Below are positions 18,886-28,782 of a stretch of 64,000 bases of DNA, piece by piece. Source of the DNA: Flavisolibacter ginsengisoli DSM 18119 (lineage in GTDB: Bacteria; Bacteroidota; Bacteroidia; Chitinophagales; Chitinophagaceae); NCBI RefSeq assembly GCF_900129295.1, contig NZ_FQUU01000010.1:1-64000 (forward strand), given 5' to 3'. The position numbers and the translations under genes are program-made. The notes under the pieces were generated by a model, which ran no database searches, had not been told where the DNA came from, and saw nothing but the letters and a program-made list of their open reading frames with translations. Each line of letters opens with the position of its first letter. The first letter of the stretch is position 1.

Positions 18886-19986
18886 TTATAGAGTAGTTAT
18901 GTCTGTTTCCATACCTACGGTTTTTTTCACTTTTTTAATTCCATAATATTTTTTATACCAGGTAATAAAATTTTTTAGTCCAGATTGTATTGTGGTATCC
19001 GGCCTATAGTTAAATTGGCTCGCCAAATCATGAATATCGGCCCATGTAGCCGTAACATCGCCAGGCTGCATACCTTCTAGTTCAATAATTGCTTTTTTGC
19101 CAAGGTTTCTTTCAAGCTCGTGTATAAAACTCATCAAATCAACCGGTTTATTGTTACCTATATTATAAATGCGATAGGGTACACATGAACAAGAAGGATC
19201 AGGTTGTTTGCCGTTCCACTCAGAGGATTTATAAGCAGGTTTTTCCAATACTTTTATTACCCCTGCTACAACATCATCAATATAGGTAAAGTCCCTTTTC
19301 ATTTTACCATTGTTAAATACATGGATAGGTTTGTTAGCCATGATAGCATTCGTAAAAATAAAACAGGCCATATCCGGTCGGCCCCACGGGCCATAGACAG
19401 TAAAAAATCGAAGTCCAGTAGTTGGTATGTTATATAGATAGCTATATGAATGAGCCATCAATTCATTTGCTTTTTTTGTGGCTGCATATAACGATACAGG
19501 ATGATTTACATTATGCTTAACAGAAAAAGGTATTTGTTCATTTAAGCCATATACACTTGAAGAACTTGCATATATTAAATGGCTGATTTTATAATTTCGG
19601 CACACTTCCAACACATTTAAAAAGCCAACAAGATTAGATTGTACATATGCATCTGGATTAAGTATGGAATACCTGACTCCAGCCTGGGCAGCTAAATTAA
19701 TAATGGCATCAAAATTAATTCTTTTGCAAATTGCCATTAGCTCCTGCTTGTCTTCAAGGTTTAACCTTACAAAACTATAATGATCATACTTGTTGCTATG
19801 TACTTCCTTATTCCAGCTAATTTTGATACGCTCAATGCCACTTTCAAGCAAACGATGGTATTTCAGGTTAATATCATAATACTCATTGATGTTATCAATG
19901 CCCAATACTTCATGCCCTTGTTTTAATAAGGCAATAGTTACATGAAAGCCAATGAATCCGGCGCTGCCTGTAATTAATATTTTCAT
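18886..19986 (-). CDS. NAD-dependent epimerase, UDP-glucuronate 4-epimerase type
   Basis: The 366-residue protein is an extended short-chain dehydrogenase/reductase. It has GSAGFIG at 7-13 for NAD binding, the serine-rich catalytic strand ASSSSVYG at 140-147, and the YAATK active site with Y167 and K171. The strings NLAAQAGVRYSI and RFFTVYGPWGRPDMA are diagnostic of the UDP-glucuronate 4-epimerase subgroup (LpsL/CapI type), which makes UDP-galacturonate. A C-terminal tail of about ten residues beyond the usual end is present. Together with the AlgD-like dehydrogenase it points to a uronic-acid-rich polymer, which matches a pectate-lyase-like enzyme in the same locus. Confidence 0.88.
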   Translation of the reverse strand: MKILITGSAGFIGFHVTIALLKQGHEVLGIDNINEYYDINLKYHRLLESGIERIKISWNKEVHSNKYDHYSFVRLNLEDKQELMAICKRINFDAIINLAAQAGVRYSILNPDAYVQSNLVGFLNVLEVCRNYKISHLIYASSSSVYGLNEQIPFSVKHNVNHPVSLYAATKKANELMAHSYSYLYNIPTTGLRFFTVYGPWGRPDMACFIFTNAIMANKPIHVFNNGKMKRDFTYIDDVVAGVIKVLEKPAYKSSEWNGKQPDPSCSCVPYRIYNIGNNKPVDLMSFIHELERNLGKKAIIELEGMQPGDVTATWADIHDLASQFNYRPDTTIQSGLKNFITWYKKYYGIKKVKKTVGMETDITTL

Positions 19987-20022
19987 TTGGAAATCACCCT
20001 ATTTGGTGTGGTAAGAAAGGTA

Positions 20023-20583
20023 TTACGAGTGAGTCTTATTAGCATCTGTTATTTTCGAGTATCTAATATGTGAATTGTTACTTTTTTTCACTACTTCAAG
20101 ATTAGATTTCTCAACTTCTACAGTCATCATATAGCCCAGAGAAGGAAGGATTACTTTCACTTTGTTTTTCCTCACCTCCGAAATGCTTCCCTGGTATTGC
20201 ATGAATGGACCCGAAGCAATGCGAACTACATCATTTATTCCTATATCTGTTCTTTCTAATTGAACATTCATATGTTCGCTCAAAAATTTTTTTATTGCTT
20301 CTATTTCTTCGTCTCTTATAACTGCAGGCTTATTAAGCCAATAAACAAATTTTATAACCCCATCAGTTTCCTTCACCTTAATCATTTCCTCAATAGCTAT
20401 TTGTACAAATACATAACTTTTAAACAATGGTTCATGCACAATCTTTTTTCGATCGCTCCATTGGTGTGATACCCTGTTAAGAGGGCAATAAGTAACAACA
20501 TCTTTCTGAACCAAGGCTCCGGCTATTTTTTTTTCCCATCGAGGCCTTGTATAAATAGCATACCATTTTTTACTAAGTATCAT
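20023..20583 (-). CDS. NusG-like (UpxY/RfaH-type) antiterminator
   Basis: The 186-residue protein has an NGN domain beginning KKWYAIYTRPRWEKKIAGAL, then VSHQWSDRKKIVHEPLFKSYVFV, as in NusG paralogues, and a KOW-like end near IASGPFMQYQGSISEVRKNKVKV. It matches Bacteroidota UpxY-type regulators, which bind the nascent transcript or RNA polymerase at one polysaccharide operon and let it read through to the distal genes. The locus it precedes is almost 20 kb long and read in one direction, which explains the need. It follows the Wzc-like gene by 140 bases and starts the biosynthetic part of the locus. Confidence 0.88.
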   Translation of the reverse strand: MILSKKWYAIYTRPRWEKKIAGALVQKDVVTYCPLNRVSHQWSDRKKIVHEPLFKSYVFVQIAIEEMIKVKETDGVIKFVYWLNKPAVIRDEEIEAIKKFLSEHMNVQLERTDIGINDVVRIASGPFMQYQGSISEVRKNKVKVILPSLGYMMTVEVEKSNLEVVKKSNNSHIRYSKITDANKTHS

Positions 20584-20723
20584 ATGGAAAGCTTGAGAAG
20601 TGTTATTTTAAGTCAGGCTTCGCCCAACTCAGTTACATAGTATAACTGAAACAGATTTTTGTAAAACTTTTTTGGGAAACGATTTAGGATTTTTTTATAG
20701 GAATAGGTGCTGGAGAAAATGTT

Positions 20724-23060
20724 TTATGTATTGTTTACCATGCTTCCAACCTTGTAAGTTTTCTTTCCATAGATATTTTTGCTTCCATATCCAAATCCAT
20801 ATCCATAGTTTTTATTTAAAAAACCTCTGGGCTTAATACCATTGAAAATAATGGATATATTTTTCAGTGTACCACTCTTATTGCTTTCATCCAATGATTC
20901 TACCATGCCTTTTGTAGTAAGTCCGTGCCTTATCACAAACAAAGTGGAATCTGCGTATTCTGATAATATATAAGCATCTACAATTGGATCAATAGGGCTT
21001 GCATCCATAATAATAAAATCAAAGTTACTATCCAGATATTCAAACAAGTTTTCAAGGTCTGCATTTAGCAATAATTCTGTTGGATTAATTGTTGAAAAAC
21101 CAACTGGTATGATATATAGCTCGTTATTACCCGTATGATAGATAATTTCATTTAGCGGTTGTTTGCTATTTTCCAGGAATTGGGATATACCTTTTTCTCC
21201 TGTTAGCTTATACAATGCTGAAGTTTTGGGATTGCGCAAATCAAAATCTAAAAGCAAAACTTTTTTTCCTGATCCTGCAAGGCTTAAAGCGAGATTATTG
21301 GATATAAAACTTTTCCCTTCACCCGCAATGCTTGACGTAATTAAGATCTTTTTATTTTTCTGATGCCTTCCATTTAAGCCACTTGAAATCCTGAGCTGGC
21401 GAAATTGTTCTATACAACCTAATTGCCTGTTATTGTTATTACTTAAAATTATCGGATTTCCACCCTTGATATTCATTACCTCACCGACTATAGGAATTGT
21501 AGTTAAGCTTTCAATATCAGAACGAAAAAGAATTTTATTGGTTAGATGTTCTCTTCCGCTAACTATACCAAACCCAATAAATAAGGCCAATGTAAGTGCC
21601 GTTAAATAAACGAGCATTTTTTTGGGACTTATGGGCTCAAGTGAAGCACTTGCGAAGTTAATTGTTTTGCTGTCAGGTATAACTGCCGTATAGGTTAATG
21701 CGGCTTCTTCTCTTTTTTGTAATAAAAACGAATATGCAACATTTTTAATAGTTTGCTGACGGCTTATATCTAATAGCTCTCTTTCTTTTTGAGGAATGGT
21801 CTGGAGCATAGAGACATACGTACTTGTTCCAGAGTTGAGATTAGCTTTACTTGCCTGTAAACTCATCCTTTGATTTTGTATATTCTCTAAAATTGCGGGG
21901 CGCATATTATCAATTTCCGCTTCCAAGGAAAACATTGCAGGGTTACCCCCAGGGATAGTTTTTTTTAACCGTTCATATTGCATTTGAGAATCGTATAGCT
22001 TTTGCAATAACGAAGAAAGAAGTGGATCTTTAACACCCACTACTGATGGCACTATGCCTATTTGATTATTTTTAGAAAGTACGTATTTTTCAACCTCATT
22101 CAGCATCGCCAGTTGCATGTTAATATCTGTCATTTTACGGTCATTATCGCCTACATTTTGTAAATAAAGCTTTCCTTGTTCGCTTAAATCAACAACACCT
22201 TTTTGATTTCTGAATTTTTGAAGGCGGTTCTCTATCGAATCCAGTTCTTTTGCCACGTTTGAAATACGTCCTTCTATAAATGAAAGTGTATTGGCTGCTA
22301 AAACATTTTTTTCCTTTGCTGCAGATCTATAATATGCCTGGATCAAAGTATTTAATATATTTTCACCTCTTTCAGGCACTTCATCCATTATTGCTAGGTC
22401 AATTACAGTTGATAACTTGCTGGCAGCAATGACACGTAGATTCGTAACAAGACTGTTAAGAACCATTTTGGGATTGTTTAAGGAAAAATATAGTGGGTTT
22501 GTAGAAGCTGTCTTTAAATTTAAATTTCTTGTAATCCTTGCTACACCAAATGGAGTAGATATCCACTTATTTAAAGAATACATTTTTCCTTCTATCGCCA
22601 CCGTATTATTTCCCTTATTATAAACAAAGTCAATTCTATCTGTGTCCTGTATATTATTTGGATATTCTAATTCAATAGTAACTGGAGAAGAAGTGTAAGC
22701 GGACCGTGATACAATTGGACCATCTTCGAAGATTGGTGCATATAAATGCAAACTGTCTATTACCTCGTTCAGCAATTCACCTGACTGAATAACTTCAACT
22801 TCATTATCAACAGTTTTATTTGAAGTAATATTTAGTGCCTCCAGTATTTTTGATTCGTCAGCACCTTTTTTTTCGTCCTTTATAAGGATATTAGCTGAAA
22901 TTTGATAAACTGGCTTCGCGATGTAATGCAAGTACATATAAGCGGCAGTGCCGGCCAGAATAAGCAATAATGCAAAAAGCGGCCAATAGGGCAAATACCT
23001 ATACATGAATGCTTCAACCGCATTCTTTTCTTTTTCAGTAGCATGTCTTTTAGGTTCCAT
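20724..23060 (-). CDS. Polysaccharide chain-length determinant with BY-kinase domain (Wzc-like)
   Basis: The 778-residue inner-membrane protein has a first transmembrane helix at about 26-46, a periplasmic Wzz region with long coiled-coil, and a second transmembrane helix near 481-501. The cytoplasmic BY-kinase domain has Walker A SSIAGEGKS (576-584), Walker A-prime VLLLDFDLR (601-609) and Walker B IIMDASP (683-689). The tail carries five tyrosines (752, 754, 758, 764, 769), the autophosphorylation cluster of Wzc. Cycles of tail phosphorylation control polymer length and export through the Wza-like pore encoded just upstream. Family and role are well supported. Confidence 0.92.
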   Translation of the reverse strand: MEPKRHATEKEKNAVEAFMYRYLPYWPLFALLLILAGTAAYMYLHYIAKPVYQISANILIKDEKKGADESKILEALNITSNKTVDNEVEVIQSGELLNEVIDSLHLYAPIFEDGPIVSRSAYTSSPVTIELEYPNNIQDTDRIDFVYNKGNNTVAIEGKMYSLNKWISTPFGVARITRNLNLKTASTNPLYFSLNNPKMVLNSLVTNLRVIAASKLSTVIDLAIMDEVPERGENILNTLIQAYYRSAAKEKNVLAANTLSFIEGRISNVAKELDSIENRLQKFRNQKGVVDLSEQGKLYLQNVGDNDRKMTDINMQLAMLNEVEKYVLSKNNQIGIVPSVVGVKDPLLSSLLQKLYDSQMQYERLKKTIPGGNPAMFSLEAEIDNMRPAILENIQNQRMSLQASKANLNSGTSTYVSMLQTIPQKERELLDISRQQTIKNVAYSFLLQKREEAALTYTAVIPDSKTINFASASLEPISPKKMLVYLTALTLALFIGFGIVSGREHLTNKILFRSDIESLTTIPIVGEVMNIKGGNPIILSNNNNRQLGCIEQFRQLRISSGLNGRHQKNKKILITSSIAGEGKSFISNNLALSLAGSGKKVLLLDFDLRNPKTSALYKLTGEKGISQFLENSKQPLNEIIYHTGNNELYIIPVGFSTINPTELLLNADLENLFEYLDSNFDFIIMDASPIDPIVDAYILSEYADSTLFVIRHGLTTKGMVESLDESNKSGTLKNISIIFNGIKPRGFLNKNYGYGFGYGSKNIYGKKTYKVGSMVNNT

Positions 23061-23090
23061 ACTTCTATTAATTAATGAAAATGAATAAAA

Positions 23091-23879
23091 TCATCTGGTT
23101 AGCCTGTCAATAACGATGGCAAAAAAGGATAAGCCACTTAACATGGCTGGCAGCCATTGCTTGGATGTACTGGTACTTGCAACCCTTGATTTATTAGGCG
23201 CTACATATACAATATCATTCGATTTTAAATAATAGTAAGGAGATGTAAGTAGCTCCTCATCGTTTAAATTAATTCTTTTGGCAATTCTTTTTCCTCCTCC
23301 CTCTTCTTCATGAATAATTAAAACATTATCACGTTGCGCATAAAGTGTAAGATCGCCAGCAATGCCTAAAGCTTCCAGCACAGTGATTTTTTCACCAGGT
23401 ACATTAATCACTGTAGGGTGGGCTACTTCACCAAGCACAGTTACTTTATAATTTAAATAGCGGATATTAACAACAGGATCGTAAAGAAGGTTTTTTTCTA
23501 TAAGTCCTTTGGTTATAACTTCCTTTAACTGTTTTTTTGTTAAACCTGAAGCTTTGAGGGTTCCTAACATTGGGAATTGAATGTTACCATCCTGATCTAC
23601 TAAAAAACCAGACACTTGTGATACAGTGCCTGAATTTACAGGTCCTTGTGCAGATGATATTGTATATAAGTTAAACTGCTGATTTGCCTCAGCATTAATA
23701 CTGCTAACAACAATACTCAACAAATCATTTTTTTGGATAACTGGCTCCAGGCTTTGCACTTTATATTGAATCTCTGCATCTGATAAACCATTAAAATAGG
23801 TTGCTTTCTTTGTATTAACACAAGAAAGAAAGATTGGCAAAATGAGCAGCAGTGGCAAATGAATTTTTGTAATAGTCAT
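23091..23879 (-). CDS. Polysaccharide export lipoprotein (Wza-like, BexD/CtrA family)
   Basis: The 262-residue protein has a lipoprotein signal with lipobox IFLSC (C20). Its polysaccharide export domain begins QKNDLLSIVVSS, followed by FLVDQDGNIQFPMLGTLKASGLTKKQL, and an SLBB-like segment around VTVLGEVAHPTVINVPGEKITVLEAL. A final hydrophobic stretch near residues 242-258 could be a membrane anchor, as in many Bacteroidota versions. It is the first gene of the minus-strand locus, 30 bases before the Wzc-like gene, and would form the outer-membrane exit channel. Confidence 0.92.
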   Translation of the reverse strand: MTITKIHLPLLLILPIFLSCVNTKKATYFNGLSDAEIQYKVQSLEPVIQKNDLLSIVVSSINAEANQQFNLYTISSAQGPVNSGTVSQVSGFLVDQDGNIQFPMLGTLKASGLTKKQLKEVITKGLIEKNLLYDPVVNIRYLNYKVTVLGEVAHPTVINVPGEKITVLEALGIAGDLTLYAQRDNVLIIHEEEGGGKRIAKRINLNDEELLTSPYYYLKSNDIVYVAPNKSRVASTSTSKQWLPAMLSGLSFFAIVIDRLTR

Positions 23880-24177
23880 TTTGGTATGGTTAGTTTTGAT
23901 GAGTAATAAATTTCCAATTAAATGGACACTTGATTAATCACTTCTATAATTTCAAAGTGTTAATTGGGCAATTTGATGCGCTTGTTCTTTCATACAGCAC
24001 CACAATTGCCTAATAGCCCATTTTAGGGCACGGAGGTATTAAAATATCATAAGTGTTTTATTGCTAAACTATTAGAACAACTCTGCACTTTCTCATTTGA
24101 TTCTATATTTAAAATTAAAATGCTATTTGATATTTGGTTTGCCCATTTTTGCCCAGAAATAGAGCAGTTAACTTTCG

Positions 24178-25371
24178 TTATATTTTAAAGCATTCTTCTT
24201 GCTTAACTACAAGTTTTTTAAACCCTGTTTGTTGAACCAGGTATTGTACTTGTTTTTGCAGGAATTCTTTTTTTTGAAAAGTTCCTTTTTGTAATAAGTA
24301 TAAAATTGAATTAAAATGCCTCGAAAGAAAATAGAAATTTTCTGTATTTATGCTTCCGAGTATATCTTTTGCTTTTTCCCGCTTTCCAATGTTGGCCAAT
24401 GCAATTGCCTGAAAAAGATAGATAGATTCAAATAACCTTAAATCAACATTAGGCGGAACATGATAATTCCTTTTCTTCAAGGCTTCGGTAATGTAAAAAA
24501 GTGCCTCTTCATATTGATTGGTAAGCACCAGTGCTTCTGATAAAACATATTCAAAATATGGAAAGTTTTGGTGAACAAACTTTGAATATCGTATGTTATC
24601 GTAAAATTCTCTTGTTTGTATTAAAATTGCTTCCGTTTCATTCGAGGATATCTCGCACTTATATAATTGCGTTGCAAAAAACCTGGCACTGATAAAAGGA
24701 TGAATGTTTTCATCTACAGAATGTCGAAGTACTTCCTGGTAATGGTTTTCAACTCCTTCATCATTCATTGTAAGCCAACTTTGCAAACAAAGCAGAGAAT
24801 GTCCTAATAACTGCGCTTCAACTGTTTTCTTTTCATTAAGGTAGTAGTGTAATCCCTTTCCATAAAATGAATTAAGCTTGTCAATGTTGATAAATTGCTC
24901 GTAATAAAATACCTGTCCACTGGCTGTTTTTGCAATTTCACGTTGGAATGTGTCAATCATTGCAGGCCAATGTTCAAGGTTATTTATTATTTTATGGATA
25001 AGCTGGATGTATGTGATGTCATTGGTACTTTTAACTTCAAAGTCTCTGAAAAGTAAAACCAAAAAATTCACAAAACTGTTGTCTTGATTTTCGTTATTGC
25101 AAGGTTTATTCTTTTTCGAATTTGTAAAATCACTAAATGAAGAATAGCCACAATATTTAGACAATAAATCTAAAGTAAATAGCGAAGGCTGATATTTACT
25201 TTTCATTAAATCAAAAAGTCGTCTTAAAGTATTTAAACTTGTGCTAGATTGTGTTTTTAGATAAATGTCATTGCACAATAAATTGCAGTCAGCAGCAGTT
25301 AAAATTTTCCTTCCGACAATTCGTTCTACTTCTTCCTTAAGCAAAGTCAAATCATAATAGTCGATACACAT
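24178..25371 (-). CDS. Putative HTH/TPR-type regulator, Bacteroidota family
   Basis: I do not know a named function for this 397-residue protein. The N-terminal ~90 residues read as a small helical DNA-binding-like module, with CNDIYLKTQSSTSLNTLRRLF followed by PSLFTLDLLSKYCGYSSFSDF, a pattern I associate with Bacteroidota proteins of regulatory type. The rest is helical and resembles TPR repeats (for example AEALVLTNQYEEALFYITEAL-like strings near residue 290). It is on the minus strand just upstream of the Wza-like gene across a 298-base gap. It may control the polysaccharide locus. Enzymatic motifs are not seen. Confidence 0.5.
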   Translation of the reverse strand: MCIDYYDLTLLKEEVERIVGRKILTAADCNLLCNDIYLKTQSSTSLNTLRRLFDLMKSKYQPSLFTLDLLSKYCGYSSFSDFTNSKKNKPCNNENQDNSFVNFLVLLFRDFEVKSTNDITYIQLIHKIINNLEHWPAMIDTFQREIAKTASGQVFYYEQFINIDKLNSFYGKGLHYYLNEKKTVEAQLLGHSLLCLQSWLTMNDEGVENHYQEVLRHSVDENIHPFISARFFATQLYKCEISSNETEAILIQTREFYDNIRYSKFVHQNFPYFEYVLSEALVLTNQYEEALFYITEALKKRNYHVPPNVDLRLFESIYLFQAIALANIGKREKAKDILGSINTENFYFLSRHFNSILYLLQKGTFQKKEFLQKQVQYLVQQTGFKKLVVKQEECFKI

Positions 25372-25834
25372 ACGAAAAGTTTTTTAAACTCTGTGTGATC
25401 TTCATTTAGCTCGGACTATGTGAAATTGTGCTTAAGGTTTTTCAATTGATATTTACTTAGCCTAAATAAAAAAACCAGTATGTAGTTTAATAATGATCCT
25501 GGCAAAATGATAATGAAATTATATAGGGAGAATGAGTGGTTATTCGTAGCCTTGAATAATTTAAAGGTACATCAATTGCTTAATAGATAAAAAATATTTT
25601 ATACATATTTTTTAAAAAGCATTGCAAAACTCATCTATTCTATGGATAGCTACCTTCATTCTTTTTTTACCAGCTATACTTATAATTTGATTTTGCCTAA
25701 ATAGATTATTAATGCAAATTACTGAAGGGCTACTTAATCATTAAATGCACTCAACAAAATAGTGCGTATTGAATGCACTTCACATTTAATATTTTATATT
25801 TAATATAATAATTACTCCATCAAACTAACTGCAA
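25372..25834. other. 463-base AT-rich intergenic region
   Basis: This gap separates divergent genes (regulator on minus, oxidoreductase on plus), so it should hold both promoters. It is strongly AT-rich with poly-A/T runs. I found no good Bacteroidota -7 box (TAnnTTTG) and no hairpin or RNA gene. Confidence 0.5.
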
Positions 25835-27220
25835 ATGGAAACAATTTGTATTCTTGGTGCAGGTACATACGGCTCGTATCTTGCAAATGCTATTTCGAAA
25901 AAATTTCCTCAGTCTATAATTAAGCTAGTAGAAGTTGGAGATAGTAAAACTAAAAATGAAGAAAAAGCAGGCTTTTTATCTTTCGTTAAATCCGGGTTTT
26001 ATGATGGAATAAAGAAAGGCAGATATTTTGGACTAGGGGGAACTTCAGCACGATGGGCAGGACAATTATTATTTTTTTCGGAAAATGATTGTCCTGGCGA
26101 TAAGAGAATGCAAGTTATTAAGCACGCCAATATCCATTATAAAGACCAAGTACTAAGGCATTTTTTTAAGAAAATTCCAGATTTAAAAGATTATGAAATT
26201 AAAAAAGGGTTGTTTTTTAAACAAGGAATTTGGCTGAAATTTAGCCAAAGAAATTTTTTTACTTATTTTAAAATAAAAGCGAAGCAAAATGTTCAGATAA
26301 TAAAGGACACAAGGATAGTAAGGTTGAATGTTGATAACAGTCGCCTGGTAAGTGTGTCTATAAAAAACGGTTCCAAACATGAGGATTTGAAAGCTGACAA
26401 GTTTTACCTTACTTGTGGTGCTTTTGAAAGCCTCCGTTTACTTGGAGTATCGGGAATATATAATCTGGAAAAAACAACATTGGGCTTTCGTGATCGTATT
26501 AGCATGCGAGGCTTTACAGTACTTGGCACAAAAACCAAAATATTCGACGCTGACTTTCAACATAAGATTGTTAATAATTCTTTACTTACCTCTCGAATTA
26601 TTGGTGACGTAAGTGGATCCTCCTTTTACATGAAGGCAATTTTTAATGGACAGTTCGCTATTTGGCGCCAATTCAAAAATATCTTCTCCTCAAAAAATTC
26701 CTTCTCTGTGAGGGAATTGCTAAAAGGGCTTGCCAGTATTCATCATGTTTTCCCATTTGCATTTAATTATTTATACCACAAAAAGCTTTATGTATATAAA
26801 ACCTGGGAAATCTTTGTTGACATTGAGTTAGATGAAAATGATAATAAAATTAGTTTATCCAAGGAAACTGACAAATTTGGTGAGTTGGGCCTTGACATTT
26901 ATTTTAATATTCCAGATTCAACCAAAGAAAAAATAAAAAAAGCCAAAGCAATTGTAAGGGATATTTTAATTCAAAATAACCTTAAATACAAAGAGACAGA
27001 TGACACAATTGGCATTGATAATTTAAGAGATACGCTTCATCCATATAATCTATACAATTCGCAAAAAGAATTAACTTTTGAGGAAACATTTAACCCTGTT
27101 AGCAATTTATTTGTATTGCATACAGGAATACTAAGTCGGGTGGGTGGTATCAATCCAACGGCAACATTATTATGCCTTATTGAAAAGCATGTGACGGAAG
27201 ATTTAATTCCGGGTAATTAA
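25835..27220 (+). CDS. GMC-like FAD-dependent oxidoreductase
   Basis: The 461-residue protein starts with a dinucleotide-binding motif, CILGAGTYGSYLANAISK, near residues 5-22 and an acidic residue 18-20 positions later (VEVGD). FGLGGTSARWAGQL near residue 68 is typical of GMC oxidoreductases in the flavin-contact region. The C-terminus has NPTATLLCLIEKHV, also common in that family, which oxidises alcohols or sugars with FAD. The gene ends with TAA at 27218-27220, and an alcohol dehydrogenase remnant begins at the next base in the same frame. Its low GC, like the polysaccharide locus and unlike the next genes, suggests that it came with that locus. Substrate unknown. Confidence 0.7.
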   Translation: METICILGAGTYGSYLANAISKKFPQSIIKLVEVGDSKTKNEEKAGFLSFVKSGFYDGIKKGRYFGLGGTSARWAGQLLFFSENDCPGDKRMQVIKHANIHYKDQVLRHFFKKIPDLKDYEIKKGLFFKQGIWLKFSQRNFFTYFKIKAKQNVQIIKDTRIVRLNVDNSRLVSVSIKNGSKHEDLKADKFYLTCGAFESLRLLGVSGIYNLEKTTLGFRDRISMRGFTVLGTKTKIFDADFQHKIVNNSLLTSRIIGDVSGSSFYMKAIFNGQFAIWRQFKNIFSSKNSFSVRELLKGLASIHHVFPFAFNYLYHKKLYVYKTWEIFVDIELDENDNKISLSKETDKFGELGLDIYFNIPDSTKEKIKKAKAIVRDILIQNNLKYKETDDTIGIDNLRDTLHPYNLYNSQKELTFEETFNPVSNLFVLHTGILSRVGGINPTATLLCLIEKHVTEDLIPGN

Positions 27221-28174
27221 GTAGGAACAGGTGTACAAAAATTGAATGTAGGTGACCATGTAATGGTACCATTTAACATTGCCTGTGGAGCTTGTCCCTT
27301 TTGCCAGCAGGAGCTTTTTGGGAACTGCCATGAATCAAATTCTGAAGCAACTGCTGTGGGTGGCATCTTTGGCTATTCACATACAGCAGGGGGCTATGAT
27401 GGAGGGCAAGCCGAATATGTCCGGGTGCCGTATGCTGATGTTGGCCCAACGATCATTCCTGAAGGTATGGACCTTGATGATGCTGTAATGCTTACAGACG
27501 TTACCCCCACTGGTTACCAGGCAGCAGAAATGGGAGGTATTCAAAAAGGCGATACTGTAGTAGTGTTTGGTGCCGGTCCGGTAGGTATTATGGCAGCTCG
27601 CTGCGCCTGGTTCTTTGGCGCTGGACGTGTGATCATCATTGACCACCTTGATTACCGCCTGGAATTTGCCAAAAGTTATGCCTACTGTGAAGCCTATAAT
27701 TTTAAAGACATGGAAGACCCTGTTGTATTTTTAAAAAGAACAACCGGTTGGCTTGGTGCAGATGTATGTATTGATGCGGTAGGTTGTGAAGCGGCAGGCA
27801 ATGTGGTTCAAAGCCTGGTAGGTCGGAAATTGCCGCTGACAGGTGGTTCAGCCACAGCTCTTCACTGGGCTATTAATTCAGTTAAAAAAGGTGGCATTGT
27901 TTCTATTGTGGGAGTGTATGGGCCATTAGACGCCCTGGTACCTATAGGTAATGTGGTGAATAAAGGAATTACCATTCGGGCGAACCAGGCATCTGTGAAA
28001 CGTTTGATGCCGAAACTGATCGATCATGTTATGGCTGGGCGATTGAACCCAAAAGGTCTTATATCACATCGTATTCCATTGGAAGAAGTAGCTGAAGGCT
28101 ATCATATTTTTTCAGCTAAACGTGACAATTGTATTAAACCAGTATTAATTCCTCCATCCGCATCGGCGGCATAA
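27221..28174 (+). pseudogene. 5'-truncated zinc-dependent alcohol dehydrogenase
   Basis: From 27221 the frame reads VGTGVQKLNVGDHVMVPF and runs to 28174 without a stop, about 317 codons. Intact family members begin ~75-80 residues earlier. The missing part holds two catalytic zinc ligands (the CGSD cysteine and the GHE histidine). The structural zinc site C-x2-C-x2-C-x7-C (CGACPFCQQELFGNC) and the NAD motif VFGAGPVGIMAA are kept. No ATG lies at the front; only TTG at 27242 could start it. The upstream GMC gene stop abuts it exactly in the same frame. Likely a non-functional remnant, although the rest is not decayed, so the event looks recent or the product still has some use. Confidence 0.8.
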
Positions 28175-28184
28175 AAAGTATTAT

Positions 28185-28733
28185 ATGGAAAATAAAATTG
28201 AACCTGCAACAACAATTGAATCCACAATGGATAGGGAAATAGCCAACCAGTATAAGAATATTCCCGGTTGGGGTATGGATGCAGATCCTCTTAATAATCC
28301 AACCTATCCAATAAAACACTATAATGGTGCGGACCATGAACGGCTTAATTACCAAAAGCCAGAGCAACAGCCGGTAACTGTCGAAGTGCTTCAATCAATA
28401 GAGCGTCCTGGACTTAGCCGTGTATTTGGTACTTCAACACCTCCCCAGGGATTAAGTGGTGTCATTCGCCGTTTTGCTTTTCGCTATAGCGAATCTACTT
28501 ATGCGCACTGGGTACCCCTGGTGATGGCTGATCGTATTGGGGTAGTGGAGGGCATCATTGATGACCTAAAGCATGGAATTGTTCCTAACATTTTTGCAGA
28601 AAAAGGTTGGAAGGCGGAATGGAAATACAACCGTAAAGGTTTAATTAAAAATGTTGCAACAGGTGTTGTGGTTGCTGCTGCTTTGGCTTTGTTATTAAAG
28701 AATATCAATAAAAGATCTGCCAAAGCCTTCTAA
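28185..28733 (+). CDS. Conserved hypothetical protein with C-terminal membrane anchor
   Basis: The 182-residue protein has no family I recognise. Residues 20-80 are Pro/Asn-rich (NIPGWGMDADPLNNPTYP), the centre has TYAHWVPLVMADRIGVVEGI, and residues ~150-170 (VATGVVVAAALALLLKNI) form one transmembrane helix followed by a positive tail. It begins 11 bases after the alcohol dehydrogenase remnant, so both were likely one operon. A strong terminator follows. It may have lost its partner function through the damage upstream. Confidence 0.6.
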   Translation: MENKIEPATTIESTMDREIANQYKNIPGWGMDADPLNNPTYPIKHYNGADHERLNYQKPEQQPVTVEVLQSIERPGLSRVFGTSTPPQGLSGVIRRFAFRYSESTYAHWVPLVMADRIGVVEGIIDDLKHGIVPNIFAEKGWKAEWKYNRKGLIKNVATGVVVAAALALLLKNINKRSAKAF

Positions 28734-28782
28734 CGAAATAAATAGTTTTTTAATTAGAGAATACCTGGCATCAATTTCAAAT

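Noticed and set aside
27242-28174. ADH as an intact gene starting at TTG
   Set aside because: In-frame family sequence continues upstream of the TTG and the catalytic zinc ligands are missing, which marks a truncation.
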